In this document: positions 1 through 6,928 of the stretch, one piece after another | Layout: each line of letters opens with the position of its first letter | Position numbering within the stretch: the stretch's first letter is position 1 | Virus record (IMG/VR): IMGVR_UViG_3300035703_004065 | Location: 1-29,069 of that record | DNA from: a virus | DNA length: 29,069 nucleotides | Strand: one strand, 5' to 3' | The notes under the pieces: generated by a model | Database searches by the model: none | The model's input: only the letters and a program-made list of their open reading frames with translations | Told to the model about the DNA's origin: nothing | Program-made: the position numbers and the translations under genes

Positions 1-1311
1 TTACGCAGCCGCGAGCAGCTTGCTACCCGCTTCGGCCAGAAGCTCGTCATCCTGCGGAGTGCAAACGTGGGCGTAGGACTTCAGGAGCGTGACGCCGTTG
101 TCCCGGTGGCCGAGCAGCCGGGCGATGAGCGGGATGGGCATGCCCCAAGTGAGCATCCACGTTGCGCCCATCTTGCGGAGGTCGTGATGGTCGAGCTTGT
201 CCGGGAAATCCCCCGGCAGCTTTCCGGCCTTCTTCAATTCCGTCACGGCCTTGCAGAGCTGGGGGAGGCATTCCGGGCAATCCACCACCAGATCATCCGG
301 GCCAGCGTGCGGGTTTTCCTCCTTCAAGCGGCGCAGCAAATCCTCCAGCGGCTGCCACATCGGGAAAAGCTGTTCCGTCTTGGTGGTGCCGTGGCGTTTC
401 ATGTGGGCCTTGGCCCGCCAGACTCTGACCTGTCGCGTCTCCCAGAGGATGTCCTGCCACCGGAGTCCGCCCATGCGTTGCTGGCTGGTGCCTTTGGGAC
501 GACCGCCCTTGCCCGTGCCGCCCTTGTGCGGGAGATGGTAGGCAATCTCATGCAGACGGCTGAGCGTGAACGCGAGCAGTTGGGCCAGATCGGCATTGCG
601 CCCGGCTTTCGAGGGATACGTCTTGCCGTCCTTGCCGACGGAAACCCCGTCGCGCATCTGCTGCACCACCAGCTTGAACTCCTCGGGTGAGGGGATGCGC
701 TGGGCCTTGTGCGGGATGCCCATGCGCTTCAAGCCTTGGGCCGGGTTGTTTAGCAACCGACCGCCTTGGACCGCCTGTTGCAAGACCGCCTTCAGCACGG
801 CGATGGTGTTGTTGAACGTGATCGGGTTGAACTTCTGCGCGAAGTGCGCGGCCCAGACCTTGCACTGCTGCGCGGTGATGCGGTCCACGGGCTGGGTGAG
901 CAGATCCATTTCGTTGGCATCCGCCCACGTATATAGGAGATGCTTGAGTCGTTGCTCCCGGTAGGATTTGGACGCCGGGCTCAGTTGCCGGGTGGCGATG
1001 GCGTAGTCCGTTTCGGCCAGAAAAGCATCCCGGCAATCCGCGAACGTTTTTAGATGGCCTTTGCGCGGATCATTCGTCTCCACTTGCGCGGCGTTGTGCT
1101 TCAACTGCCGCCACCAGTCCTCGGCCTTGAACTTGGCGATCTTGAAATCCGTGCCGAGACTTTTGCTGAGATGCAGACGGCCCTGCAAACGGCGGCGGCA
1201 ATAGTAGGAGCCGGATTCACTGCGGTAGAGATACGGGGCGACCCGGACCAGCTTGCGCGGCTTCTTGTCGTCGGCCTCAAGTTCCAAGGGAATGATATTG
1301 GTATCTTTCAT
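1..1311 (-). CDS. int: tyrosine-type phage integrase
   Basis: 436-aa tyrosine recombinase that would integrate and excise the phage genome by strand exchange at att sites. The C-terminal catalytic domain shows the family residues: Arg252 (in LSRLHE), H376-D-L-R379, H402 in LLGHRD and the nucleophile Tyr413 in KSYAHV. The region before about residue 200 fits the SAM-like core-binding domain. Odd point: between Arg252 and the usual G-L-R-W-x-D-I strand lies a Gly/Lys-rich stretch of about 25 residues (261-282) that is absent from typical integrases as I know them. It is the last gene of the leftward arm, 66 bp after the small excisionase-like gene. No convincing SD lies directly before the ATG. 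No att site can be identified because only one side is visible. Confidence 0.93.
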   Translation of the reverse strand: MKDTNIIPLELEADDKKPRKLVRVAPYLYRSESGSYYCRRRLQGRLHLSKSLGTDFKIAKFKAEDWWRQLKHNAAQVETNDPRKGHLKTFADCRDAFLAETDYAIATRQLSPASKSYREQRLKHLLYTWADANEMDLLTQPVDRITAQQCKVWAAHFAQKFNPITFNNTIAVLKAVLQQAVQGGRLLNNPAQGLKRMGIPHKAQRIPSPEEFKLVVQQMRDGVSVGKDGKTYPSKAGRNADLAQLLAFTLSRLHEIAYHLPHKGGTGKGGRPKGTSQQRMGGLRWQDILWETRQVRVWRAKAHMKRHGTTKTEQLFPMWQPLEDLLRRLKEENPHAGPDDLVVDCPECLPQLCKAVTELKKAGKLPGDFPDKLDHHDLRKMGATWMLTWGMPIPLIARLLGHRDNGVTLLKSYAHVCTPQDDELLAEAGSKLLAAA

Positions 1312-1377
1312 CGGTTAGCTTCGTAGGTTGGGGGCGGTGGTCCCTCCAGAGAAATCCACACGGGTAATAAGGAGGTT

Positions 1378-1566
1378 TCAGGCGGCGAGCTTGTCCCCTT
1401 GCAGGACGCTGCGGACATCGGTGGGGTTGAGCAGCCAGCGGCGGGTGCCGGGGACGCGGCGGATGCCGGTGGTCAGGACGACCTTGCGGGCGGTGAGATA
1501 GGCGACGCCGAGCAGTTCGGCGAAGCGTTCCAAGGTGACAGGAGATTCAAGATTGTTGTGCATCAT
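1378..1566 (-). CDS. excisionase-like small HTH protein
   Basis: A 62-aa protein with a single winged-helix/MerR-like DNA-binding domain of the excisionase type. VTLERFAELLGVAYLTARK (residues 10-28) reads as a helix-turn-helix, followed by a wing (RRVPGTRRWLLNP) and a closing helix. Size and position next to the integrase suggest a recombination directionality factor, but a small repressor is also possible. Two ATG codons stand in tandem at 1566 and 1563, so the first residue is uncertain. A GGTGACA box lies 16 nt upstream of the first ATG, and just upstream of that is the terminator of the preceding gene. This gene is therefore probably transcribed from its own start. Confidence 0.72.
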   Translation of the reverse strand: MMHNNLESPVTLERFAELLGVAYLTARKVVLTTGIRRVPGTRRWLLNPTDVRSVLQGDKLAA

Positions 1567-1582
1567 AACAACAGGGTGCGGG

Positions 1583-1589
1583 TGTCACC
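1583..1589 (-). promoter_or_regulatory. GGTGACA box before the excisionase-like gene
   Basis: GGTGACA on the minus strand, extended to the odd palindrome GGGTGACACCC, ends 16 nt before the ATG at 1566. It sits about 10 nt downstream of the terminator hairpin and its T run, so it falls at the very start of a new transcription unit. One of nine boxes in this window with 13-16 nt spacing to a start codon. Its function is inferred. Confidence 0.5.
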
Positions 1590-1597
1590 CTGACAAC

Positions 1598-1637
1598 GAA
1601 AAAGGCGTCCTGTCCGGGAGTGCGGGCAGGACGCCTT
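1598..1637 (-). terminator. intrinsic terminator after the HTH gene
   Basis: A perfect 11-bp inverted repeat (AAGGCGTCCTG at 1602-1612 and CAGGACGCCTT at 1627-1637), whose stem can extend into the 14-nt loop. Read on the minus strand the hairpin is followed by a run of T (CCTTTTTCG). It lies 15 bp after the stop codon of the minus-strand HTH gene, so it should end that transcript. Confidence 0.9.
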
Positions 1638-1651
1638 AAACGTCTCGCGGT

Positions 1652-2302
1652 TCAATTATCCAGATGAGCCTCCCGGTATGCTTCCCGCGCCTGAGCCGAC
1701 TTCATCCAGACGGACACCACGCCGAAGCGGTCCCGGAAATCCGTCACCAGCTTGGACAGGAACTGCTTCGTGACACCCAAGCGGTTGGCCAGTTGGGTGA
1801 CGGTGGGGTTGCCCAAGGACTGCGGGCGCATGATGAGGCGATAGACGTTGCGCTTGCAGAGGATGACGCGCTCGGTGGCGACGGCGACACGGGCGTTCTG
1901 CCACGGCTCCTCGATCCAGTCCAGGATGTCCATCATGGCGGTGGCGGCGGCGATCAGGTCCACGCTGGCGCGATCCTCTTCGCCATCGAGGTTGCGGTAG
2001 ATTTCCTCGAAATCGAAGTTCACTGACTGCGTATGCTGCTCCTCATCAAAGACGACATCGGGAGTGCCACCGGCGTGTTCGCGCCGTTCACCCTTGGGAC
2101 GAAGGCGGCAGCGGACCGGTTCCGGGGCGGGGCCGAAATCCTCCTGAAACATGGAGAGCTGGTCTCTGCGCTCGGCGGTTGCCGGTTGCGCCTTGGCCCA
2201 GCGCAAGGCTTCATCCAGTTGATCCTCATTGAGACGGCGCACGTCAGCGGCCTCCCAGCCGAGGGTTTGAGTCAGAGTGTTGGTTTTTTGTTCGCGGTTC
2301 AT
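1652..2302 (-). CDS. HTH DNA-binding protein, phage regulator candidate
   Basis: A 216-aa protein I cannot assign to a named family. Its C-terminal third contains a clear helix-turn-helix: TVTQLANRLGVTKQFLSKLV at about residues 168-187, like the sigma-70 region 4 or resolvase type. The N-terminal half is acidic and rich in Glu/Asp and Arg, with no evident enzyme motif. Position between the excisionase-like gene and the control region, its own terminator, and a GGTGACA box 16 nt before the ATG suggest a regulator of the lysogeny arm. It is the most likely in-window candidate for the protein that reads the operators at 3903-3990. That link is inference only. Confidence 0.65.
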   Translation of the reverse strand: MNREQKTNTLTQTLGWEAADVRRLNEDQLDEALRWAKAQPATAERRDQLSMFQEDFGPAPEPVRCRLRPKGERREHAGGTPDVVFDEEQHTQSVNFDFEEIYRNLDGEEDRASVDLIAAATAMMDILDWIEEPWQNARVAVATERVILCKRNVYRLIMRPQSLGNPTVTQLANRLGVTKQFLSKLVTDFRDRFGVVSVWMKSAQAREAYREAHLDN

Positions 2303-2318
2303 AATGAAAATGAGCCGG

Positions 2319-2325
2319 TGTCACC
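2319..2325 (-). promoter_or_regulatory. GGTGACA box before the HTH gene
   Basis: GGTGACA (in GGGGTGACACCGG) on the minus strand, ending exactly 16 nt before the ATG at 2302. The 194 bp between here and the transposase-like gene (2326-2519) holds no gene that I can support. Confidence 0.5.
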
Positions 2326-2519
2326 CCGTCCGATGGTGCTTGGTGCGAATGGCGTCCTTCCTGCTTGCCTAAGTTCTGACCTTATTGCCTTGGGGCAAAG
2401 GTCAGCGCGAGCCGGTGCGCGGGCAAAAGCACACGCACGGCCCGAAAGGCAGCAAAAAGAGGCACCACCGGGGCAATGTCCCGGCAGTCGTTGGATTTGG
2501 GGTAAAAAAAGAGAGACGC

Positions 2520-3704
2520 CTACGAACGCCGCGCGGATGTCAACGCGGCGTGGCCGTTGAGACGGCGAAAGCGGCTCTCAGCCCGAAGCAAGGCAGCGCA
2601 AGCCCAGCGCAACAACATGCGCGGGTCGCGCCAGCGGCGCACACGGGAAGTCCAGCCATGTGAGATGGTGAAGCAGCGACCGGCAAAGCGCGTCGTGGCC
2701 AGACTGGACCGCAGGGCGCGGTCAGGGGTGACGTGGTGCATGGTCAAAGTCAGTTCCAACTCTTCAGCAAAGGCGGCTGCGGCTTCTGTATTCAGATCCT
2801 GCAACCAGTTCAAAAGCTCAAACAGCGCGGCGTGGGCCTCTTGGGGTGACTGCTGCCGCCATGCCTTGCGGCTGCGCTGGAGCAATTCACGGTGGTGCTG
2901 CCGGGGCAAATGCGCCAACACATGACGCAGTTGGGCCGCGCGGCAACGTTGGATGAGAACGTCGCCAAATTTCTCCCGGATCGCGCGGCTGAGCGACTTG
3001 CCGGCATCGAGGACGAACAGGACATCCTTGCCCGTGAAACCACGGGAGCATAGTTGGGCGAGCAATTCATTCACGGCGGCGGGATCGTCCGTGCTGCCGG
3101 ATTGCAGACCGACCACCTGACGGCGGGCGGCTGCATCTACGCCATGCGCAATGATCATCTCCGCACCGCGCAATTTGTGGGTGCTGATGAACAGCACCCA
3201 TAGATTAAGCGGCAAAGGACGTTCCACGAGGGCTTGCAGTTCCTGGGCGGTGGCGTCGATCCAGTGACGGCTGACGCAGGACTTGGCGATGCCGTAACCA
3301 GATAAGAAGGTTTCGAGGGCGTGGGCGTATTTACGGGTGGAGATATTGCGGGTGAGCAGACCGGTGACACTGCGCTGCATCCGGCCATTCTGCTGAAAGG
3401 CGCGGTAGGAAGTGAGGGGGATTTCTGGTCCTTCATCGATGGGTCGCAGGCGGGGCCGCAAGACCTTGACCTTGCGCCCGCGCAGGATGACGTAGCCTTG
3501 CTCGCTGCCGTGCCGGTGACAGGTCTGGCGACCCCACTCGCCGCAGCGTTGGGTGACTTCCTCCTGCATGGCCCGCTGGATGACGAGCAGGGCGGATTCA
3601 GCGGTGAGCGAATCGAGTTCAGAGGTTGGGTTGGTAAACAGTTCGACCAAGGCGAGGTGGCCTTGGTCGTTTTCGGTATAGATAGGGCTATTAGGATACG
3701 ACAT
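2520..3704 (-). CDS. IS256/Mutator-type transposase-like protein, catalytic residues lost
   Basis: 394-aa protein with the overall layout of IS256-family transposases: GVDAAARRQVVGLQSGST (188-205), a second-Asp region LFVLDAGKSLSRAI (229-242), the IQRC element at 251-254, and a basic end RVRRWRD...LRWACAALLRAE...FRRLNG. Three hallmark positions are changed. The first catalytic Asp (normally in an LDG/LDA turn) lies where this protein reads FISTHK near 172-177. The His of QRCxxHK is replaced (RCRAAQLR). The third-residue Glu (normally in TTNLIEN) is replaced in TTRFAGR (337-343). The frame is nonetheless open at normal family length. I see no terminal inverted repeats or target duplications. 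This suggests a domesticated DNA-binding relative rather than a mobile element. Residue assignments are by eye. Confidence 0.78.
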   Translation of the reverse strand: MSYPNSPIYTENDQGHLALVELFTNPTSELDSLTAESALLVIQRAMQEEVTQRCGEWGRQTCHRHGSEQGYVILRGRKVKVLRPRLRPIDEGPEIPLTSYRAFQQNGRMQRSVTGLLTRNISTRKYAHALETFLSGYGIAKSCVSRHWIDATAQELQALVERPLPLNLWVLFISTHKLRGAEMIIAHGVDAAARRQVVGLQSGSTDDPAAVNELLAQLCSRGFTGKDVLFVLDAGKSLSRAIREKFGDVLIQRCRAAQLRHVLAHLPRQHHRELLQRSRKAWRQQSPQEAHAALFELLNWLQDLNTEAAAAFAEELELTLTMHHVTPDRALRSSLATTRFAGRCFTISHGWTSRVRRWRDPRMLLRWACAALLRAESRFRRLNGHAALTSARRS

Positions 3705-3767
3705 AGCGGGCGCAGGATATGCCAGACTGGTAGGTGCAACTGCAAGCAGGATAAGCAGTTGGATCGG

Positions 3768-3811
3768 TCGTAATAGGAGCGGGGGCGGCTCGTAATAGCG
3801 GCGGGGGACGC
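3768..3811. repeat. two tandem 22-bp repeats in control region
   Basis: TCGTAATAG-GAGCGGGGGCGGC (3768-3789) is followed directly by a copy that matches at 18 of 22 positions (3790-3811). A partial inverted relative, GGGTCGTATAGGCGT on the minus strand, follows at about 3810-3825. The repeats lie in the 311-bp gene-free region between the leftward arm and the rightward operon, so they could be protein-binding sites. No other function is visible. Confidence 0.5.
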
Positions 3812-3902
3812 CTATACGACCCCCGGTAAGGAATCTTTTTTGGGTGAGCCGTACTGGTTACCCGCCGCACGTCCTGCCTTTGCCCGCACGAACCAAAAAT
3901 AC

Positions 3903-3990
3903 AAATGTCCCACTTTTTTGGAGGGAAGCGTTGAAAATCAAGGGGTTGCAAAAGGTGAAATGGGACATGCGCCCACCCAATGTCCCATTT
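3903..3990. promoter_or_regulatory. operator-like inverted repeat upstream of late operon
   Basis: A perfect inverted repeat, AAATGGGACAT (3958-3968) and ATGTCCCATTT (3980-3990), with an 11-nt centre, ends 25 bp before the first gene of the rightward operon. A third copy of the half-site, AAATGTCCCA, lies at 3903-3912. This spacing and repetition is typical of repressor operators; a hairpin in the leader RNA is the alternative. The promoter itself is not obvious by eye. Confidence 0.6.
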
Positions 3991-3992
3991 AA

Positions 3993-3999
3993 GGTGACA
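3993..3999 (+). promoter_or_regulatory. GGTGACA box before the ParB-like gene
   Basis: GGTGACA directly after the inverted repeat, ending 16 nt before the ATG at 4016, the first gene of the whole rightward operon. Confidence 0.5.
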
Positions 4000-4015
4000 T
4001 CCGAGCGGACGTTGC

Positions 4016-4519
4016 ATGACAACACCCGCCATTCACTGTGCGCATGACGCGCTCGCCGATGTGGTTTCCTTGATGCCACATCCGCGCAATCCCAACCGCC
4101 ACCCGGAACGCCAGCTCAAGCTGCTGGCCCGCATCCTGGAGCATCAGGGCTGGCGCAGTCCTATCATCGTCTCCAAACGCTCCGGCTTCGTCATCGCCGG
4201 GCATGGCCGGTTGGAAGCCGCCAAGCTATCCGGCTGGGAGCATGTGCCCGTCAACTATCAGGAGTTTGCCACGGAAGCTGATGAGATGGCGCATCTGCTG
4301 GCCGATAACCAGATCGCGGAACTGGCCGAGATGGACGACGGCGAACTGGCTTCGCTGATTGATGAGTTATCCGGGACGTTGGATTTGGAACTGGCAGGTT
4401 TTGATGCGGACGCACTGAAAGAGTTGCGCCCGCAGGTTGCACCTGAGGCGTTCAAGGAAGTGAATGAGAACATTGAAACGGCGCACACCTGCCCGCGCTG
4501 CAACTACCAATGGTCATGA
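4016..4519 (+). CDS. ParB/sulfiredoxin-fold domain protein
   Basis: 167-aa protein with a ParB N-terminal-type domain: PHPRNPNRH (residues 22-30), then the conserved box GHGRLEAAKLSGW (63-75), followed by a helical acidic part (about 85-145). It ends with a zinc-knuckle-like CPRCNYQWS. Phages often encode such proteins directly beside DNA methyltransferases and terminases. Roles proposed for the family are DNA binding, nuclease or NTP-dependent clamp. I infer that it may target or assist the neighbouring modification enzyme. The stop overlaps the ATG of the methyltransferase gene (ATGA), which indicates translational coupling. Confidence 0.82.
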   Translation: MTTPAIHCAHDALADVVSLMPHPRNPNRHPERQLKLLARILEHQGWRSPIIVSKRSGFVIAGHGRLEAAKLSGWEHVPVNYQEFATEADEMAHLLADNQIAELAEMDDGELASLIDELSGTLDLELAGFDADALKELRPQVAPEAFKEVNENIETAHTCPRCNYQWS

Positions 4520-5682
4520 GCAAGCCATTGTATTCAGTCCCGACGATGGCAGAGGTGGCTGCGCTCCCGTGGAACGGCTACCACGTCATCAGCACTTTCT
4601 CAGGCTGCGGCGGGTCGTGTCTCGGTTATCGCATGGCTGGGTTCAAAGTCAGGTGGGCCAATGAATTCGTGCCCGAGGCACAGGCCACGTACAAGGCGAA
4701 CCACCCGGAGTCCATTCTGGACACCCGCGATATTAGAAGGATTCAGCCGGAGGAAATTCTGTCTGCGACCGGCCTCCAGCCGGGCGAGTTGGATCTGTTT
4801 GACGGCTCGCCGCCGTGCGCCAGTTTCAGCACGGCAGGCAAACGGGAGAAAGGTTGGGGCAAGGTGAAGCAATACAGCGATACCACCCAACGCACCGATG
4901 ATTTGTTTTTCGAGTACGCGCGGCTGTTGCGGGGATTGCAGCCCAAAGTGTTCGTGGCCGAGAACGTGCGCGGCTTGGTCATCGGCAGTGCCAAAGGTTA
5001 CTACCTTGAAATCTTCCGCCACTTGGAGAGCTGCGGTTATGTCGTCAAATCCGCCCTGATAGACGCGCAATGGTGCGGCGTACCGCAGAGCCGCAGCCGC
5101 ATCATTTTCATTGGTGTGCGCAAAGACTTGGGCTTGTCGCCCGTTTTCCCAAAACCGTTCACCTACCGCTATTCGCTGAAAGAAGCCCTGCCGCACATCC
5201 GCCGTGCGGTGCATGACACCAAGGGGCTGTTTAGCACGGGCGACATCACGCACCGGCCTTGCCCGGCCATCACGGTCGGGCCGAAGTCGCTCAACTCCAC
5301 GCATTACCTGGTCGAAGATGCGGGGCCAGCCTTGGCGCATTACGCCATCGGTGTCGAGTGGGACAAGCTCAAGCCCGGCGAGAAGTCCGACAAATACCTG
5401 AACCTCGTCCGGCCTGACCCAAACAAACCCTGTCCCACGGTGACGGCGATGGGGGGCATTGTTGGCGCGGCGTCGGTGACACATCCGACCGAGCGGCGCA
5501 AGTTCAGCATCCCGGAACTGAAACGCATCTGCTCATTCCCGGCGGACTTCGTGCTGACGGGTGACTACCGCCAGCAGTGGGAGCGGCTGGGCCGGAGTGT
5601 CCCGCCGCTCATGATGAAACGGATCGCGGAGACGGTACGAGACGAAATCTTATGCAAACTTGGAAATTTGACGCCAAAGTGA
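4516..5682 (+). CDS. cytosine-C5 DNA methyltransferase, motif X Arg variant; candidate carboxymethyltransferase
   Basis: 388-aa C5-cytosine DNA methyltransferase with all core motifs in order: I (STFSGCGGSCLG, 26-37), IV with catalytic Cys101 in GSPPCASFS, VI ENVRGL (149-154), VIII QSRSR (191-195), a target-recognition region of about 200-320, IX (RRKFSIPELKRICSFP) and X. In motif X the almost invariant Asn of GNSV is Arg360 (GRSV). I recall that Asn-to-Lys changes here let such enzymes use carboxy-SAM and make 5-carboxymethylcytosine, so a natural Arg beside a CmoA homologue is striking. No restriction partner is adjacent, so a protective or epigenetic phage role is more likely than a restriction-modification system. 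I chose the ATG at 4516 (ATGA overlap with the gene before); an in-frame ATG at 4510 is also possible. It overlaps the CmoA-like gene by 31 bp. Target sequence unknown. Confidence 0.93.
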   Translation: MSKPLYSVPTMAEVAALPWNGYHVISTFSGCGGSCLGYRMAGFKVRWANEFVPEAQATYKANHPESILDTRDIRRIQPEEILSATGLQPGELDLFDGSPPCASFSTAGKREKGWGKVKQYSDTTQRTDDLFFEYARLLRGLQPKVFVAENVRGLVIGSAKGYYLEIFRHLESCGYVVKSALIDAQWCGVPQSRSRIIFIGVRKDLGLSPVFPKPFTYRYSLKEALPHIRRAVHDTKGLFSTGDITHRPCPAITVGPKSLNSTHYLVEDAGPALAHYAIGVEWDKLKPGEKSDKYLNLVRPDPNKPCPTVTAMGGIVGAASVTHPTERRKFSIPELKRICSFPADFVLTGDYRQQWERLGRSVPPLMMKRIAETVRDEILCKLGNLTPK

Positions 5683-6344
5683 CCGCCTGTTTTGCCGACA
5701 TGCTGGCCCGCAGCATCCCGGACTATGAGACGATGCGCGGCATCGTGCTTGATCTGGGCAGCCGGTATGTGCAGCCCCTGACGAACATCGTGGACCTTGG
5801 CTGCTCGCGCGGCGAGGCACTGGCCCCGTTCATCGAGCGGTTCAGCACGCAGAACTACTATCTAGGCTACGAACATTCGCGGCCCATGCTGCGGGCGGCG
5901 CAGGAGCGGTTCGCAAAAATGCCCGTGGTGGAAATCCATCCGTGGGACTTGCGGGAGATGGTCCCGAACGTGTGGGCCTCGCTCTGGCTCTCGGTCCTTA
6001 CCATCCAGTTCGTGCCCGTGGAGTTTCGTCCGCGCATCTTCCGGGAGATACACGACCGCACGCTGGAGGGTGGGGCGTTCATCCTTGTCGAGAAAGTCCT
6101 GGGCAACGATGCGGAGACACAGCGGGTGCTGGTGGAAGCCTACCACGACTTGAAACACCGCAATGGTTACCGGCGCAAAGAGATTGAAACCAAGCGCAGG
6201 CAACTGGAGCAGGTGCTGGTGCCGTTGCCGGTGGCGACGACGGAAACCATGCTGCGCGCGGCGGGTTTTCGTTCAGTGGAAATGGTCTGGCGGGCGTACA
6301 ATTTCGCCGGGTGGCTCTGCGTGAAAGCGGAGGATGCCCGATGA
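5652..6344 (+). CDS. cmoA-like: CmoA-like carboxy-S-adenosylmethionine synthase
   Basis: 230-aa class I SAM-dependent enzyme that matches CmoA along its full length: FDAKV...FADMLARSIPDY (6-25), RYVQPLTNIVDLGCSRG (38-54, SAM-binding loop), TIQFVPVEFR (117-126), HDLKHRNGY (165-173), EIETKRRQLEQV (178-189), and NFAG...KAEDA at the end. CmoA converts SAM plus prephenate to carboxy-SAM (CxSAM). The Arg in KRxxLE that, from memory, holds the CxSAM carboxylate in E. coli (Arg199) is present as Arg182. In bacteria CmoA works with CmoB on tRNA U34; no CmoB is in this window. Instead the gene lies inside the DNA methyltransferase operon, starting within that gene and ending in an ATGA overlap with the small terminase. 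I infer that it feeds CxSAM to the neighbour. Alternative: a conventional methyltransferase or a tRNA role. Confidence 0.85.
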   Translation: MQTWKFDAKVTACFADMLARSIPDYETMRGIVLDLGSRYVQPLTNIVDLGCSRGEALAPFIERFSTQNYYLGYEHSRPMLRAAQERFAKMPVVEIHPWDLREMVPNVWASLWLSVLTIQFVPVEFRPRIFREIHDRTLEGGAFILVEKVLGNDAETQRVLVEAYHDLKHRNGYRRKEIETKRRQLEQVLVPLPVATTETMLRAAGFRSVEMVWRAYNFAGWLCVKAEDAR

Positions 6345-6928
6345 TTGATGCGAGTGCGGCCGAGAAGGTCTTGCAGGCGGACTTGGCCAACATCGTCCGC
6401 AAGGTGAAGGGCGGCAAGCCGCTGTCCAAGGCCGAGCGCGAACTGCTGGCCCGGCAACGGGCCAAAGTGGGGACGCTGGTGCCCTCTGCCATCGCGCTGG
6501 CGGAGCGGTTAGGCGTGGACCGGCGCACGCTCAACCGGTGGGCCAAGGAGCCGGGTTTTCCCAAAAAGAATACGGAAGGCTATGACGTGGATGCGGTGCG
6601 GGAGTGGGTGGCGTCCAATGGGTTGAAAACCAGCCGGGCCAGTGAGTTGAACGAGGAAAAGAAGCGGGTGGAGATCGAGAAGATACGGCTGGAGATCGAC
6701 ATCAAGAAAGGTTTGTACCTGCCCAAAGAGGAGGTGGTGCGGGATTTGGGCCGGTATGTGTTCACGTTGAAAACGCTGCTGCAGACGGCGGCGACCACGC
6801 TGGCCCCGCAGGTGGTCGGGTTGACAGTCCCCGAAGCCTTGGAACGGCTGCGCCAAGAGCATCATGAGATTTTGCGCACGCTGTCCGAGTCGGCATGGCT
6901 GGACCCGAGCGCATCCTCCGAGAACTGA
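6341..6928 (+). CDS. terminase small subunit-like DNA-binding protein
   Basis: 195-aa protein with an N-terminal helix-turn-helix (SAIALAERLGVDRRTLNRWAKE, about residues 47-68) and GFPKKNTEGYDVDAVREW, the usual Nu1-type layout. A charged coiled coil follows (ELNEEKKRVEIEKIRLEID, about 100-120), then a helical C-terminus. The position directly before the large terminase, which it overlaps by 34 bp, supports a role in recognising the packaging site. The ATG at 6341 is favoured by its ATGA overlap with the preceding stop codon. Confidence 0.8.
   Translation: MIDASAAEKVLQADLANIVRKVKGGKPLSKAERELLARQRAKVGTLVPSAIALAERLGVDRRTLNRWAKEPGFPKKNTEGYDVDAVREWVASNGLKTSRASELNEEKKRVEIEKIRLEIDIKKGLYLPKEEVVRDLGRYVFTLKTLLQTAATTLAPQVVGLTVPEALERLRQEHHEILRTLSESAWLDPSASSEN

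Noticed and set aside
548-1036. Long open frames in other frames of the integrase, terminase, capsid and tail genes
   Set aside because: These are shadows of high-GC genes: they lack recognisable domains, have biased composition (Arg/Ala/Pro/Gly) and lie fully within well-supported genes.
2326-2519. Plus-strand frame starting GTG at 2320 (SPRPMVLGANG)
   Set aside because: It runs into the transposase-like gene, has shadow-like composition and no supporting homology. The start-like codon is only the complement of the box.
4516-5682. Restriction-modification system
   Set aside because: No cognate restriction endonuclease is adjacent; the Mrr-like nuclease is 11 kb away, on the other strand and of a different type.
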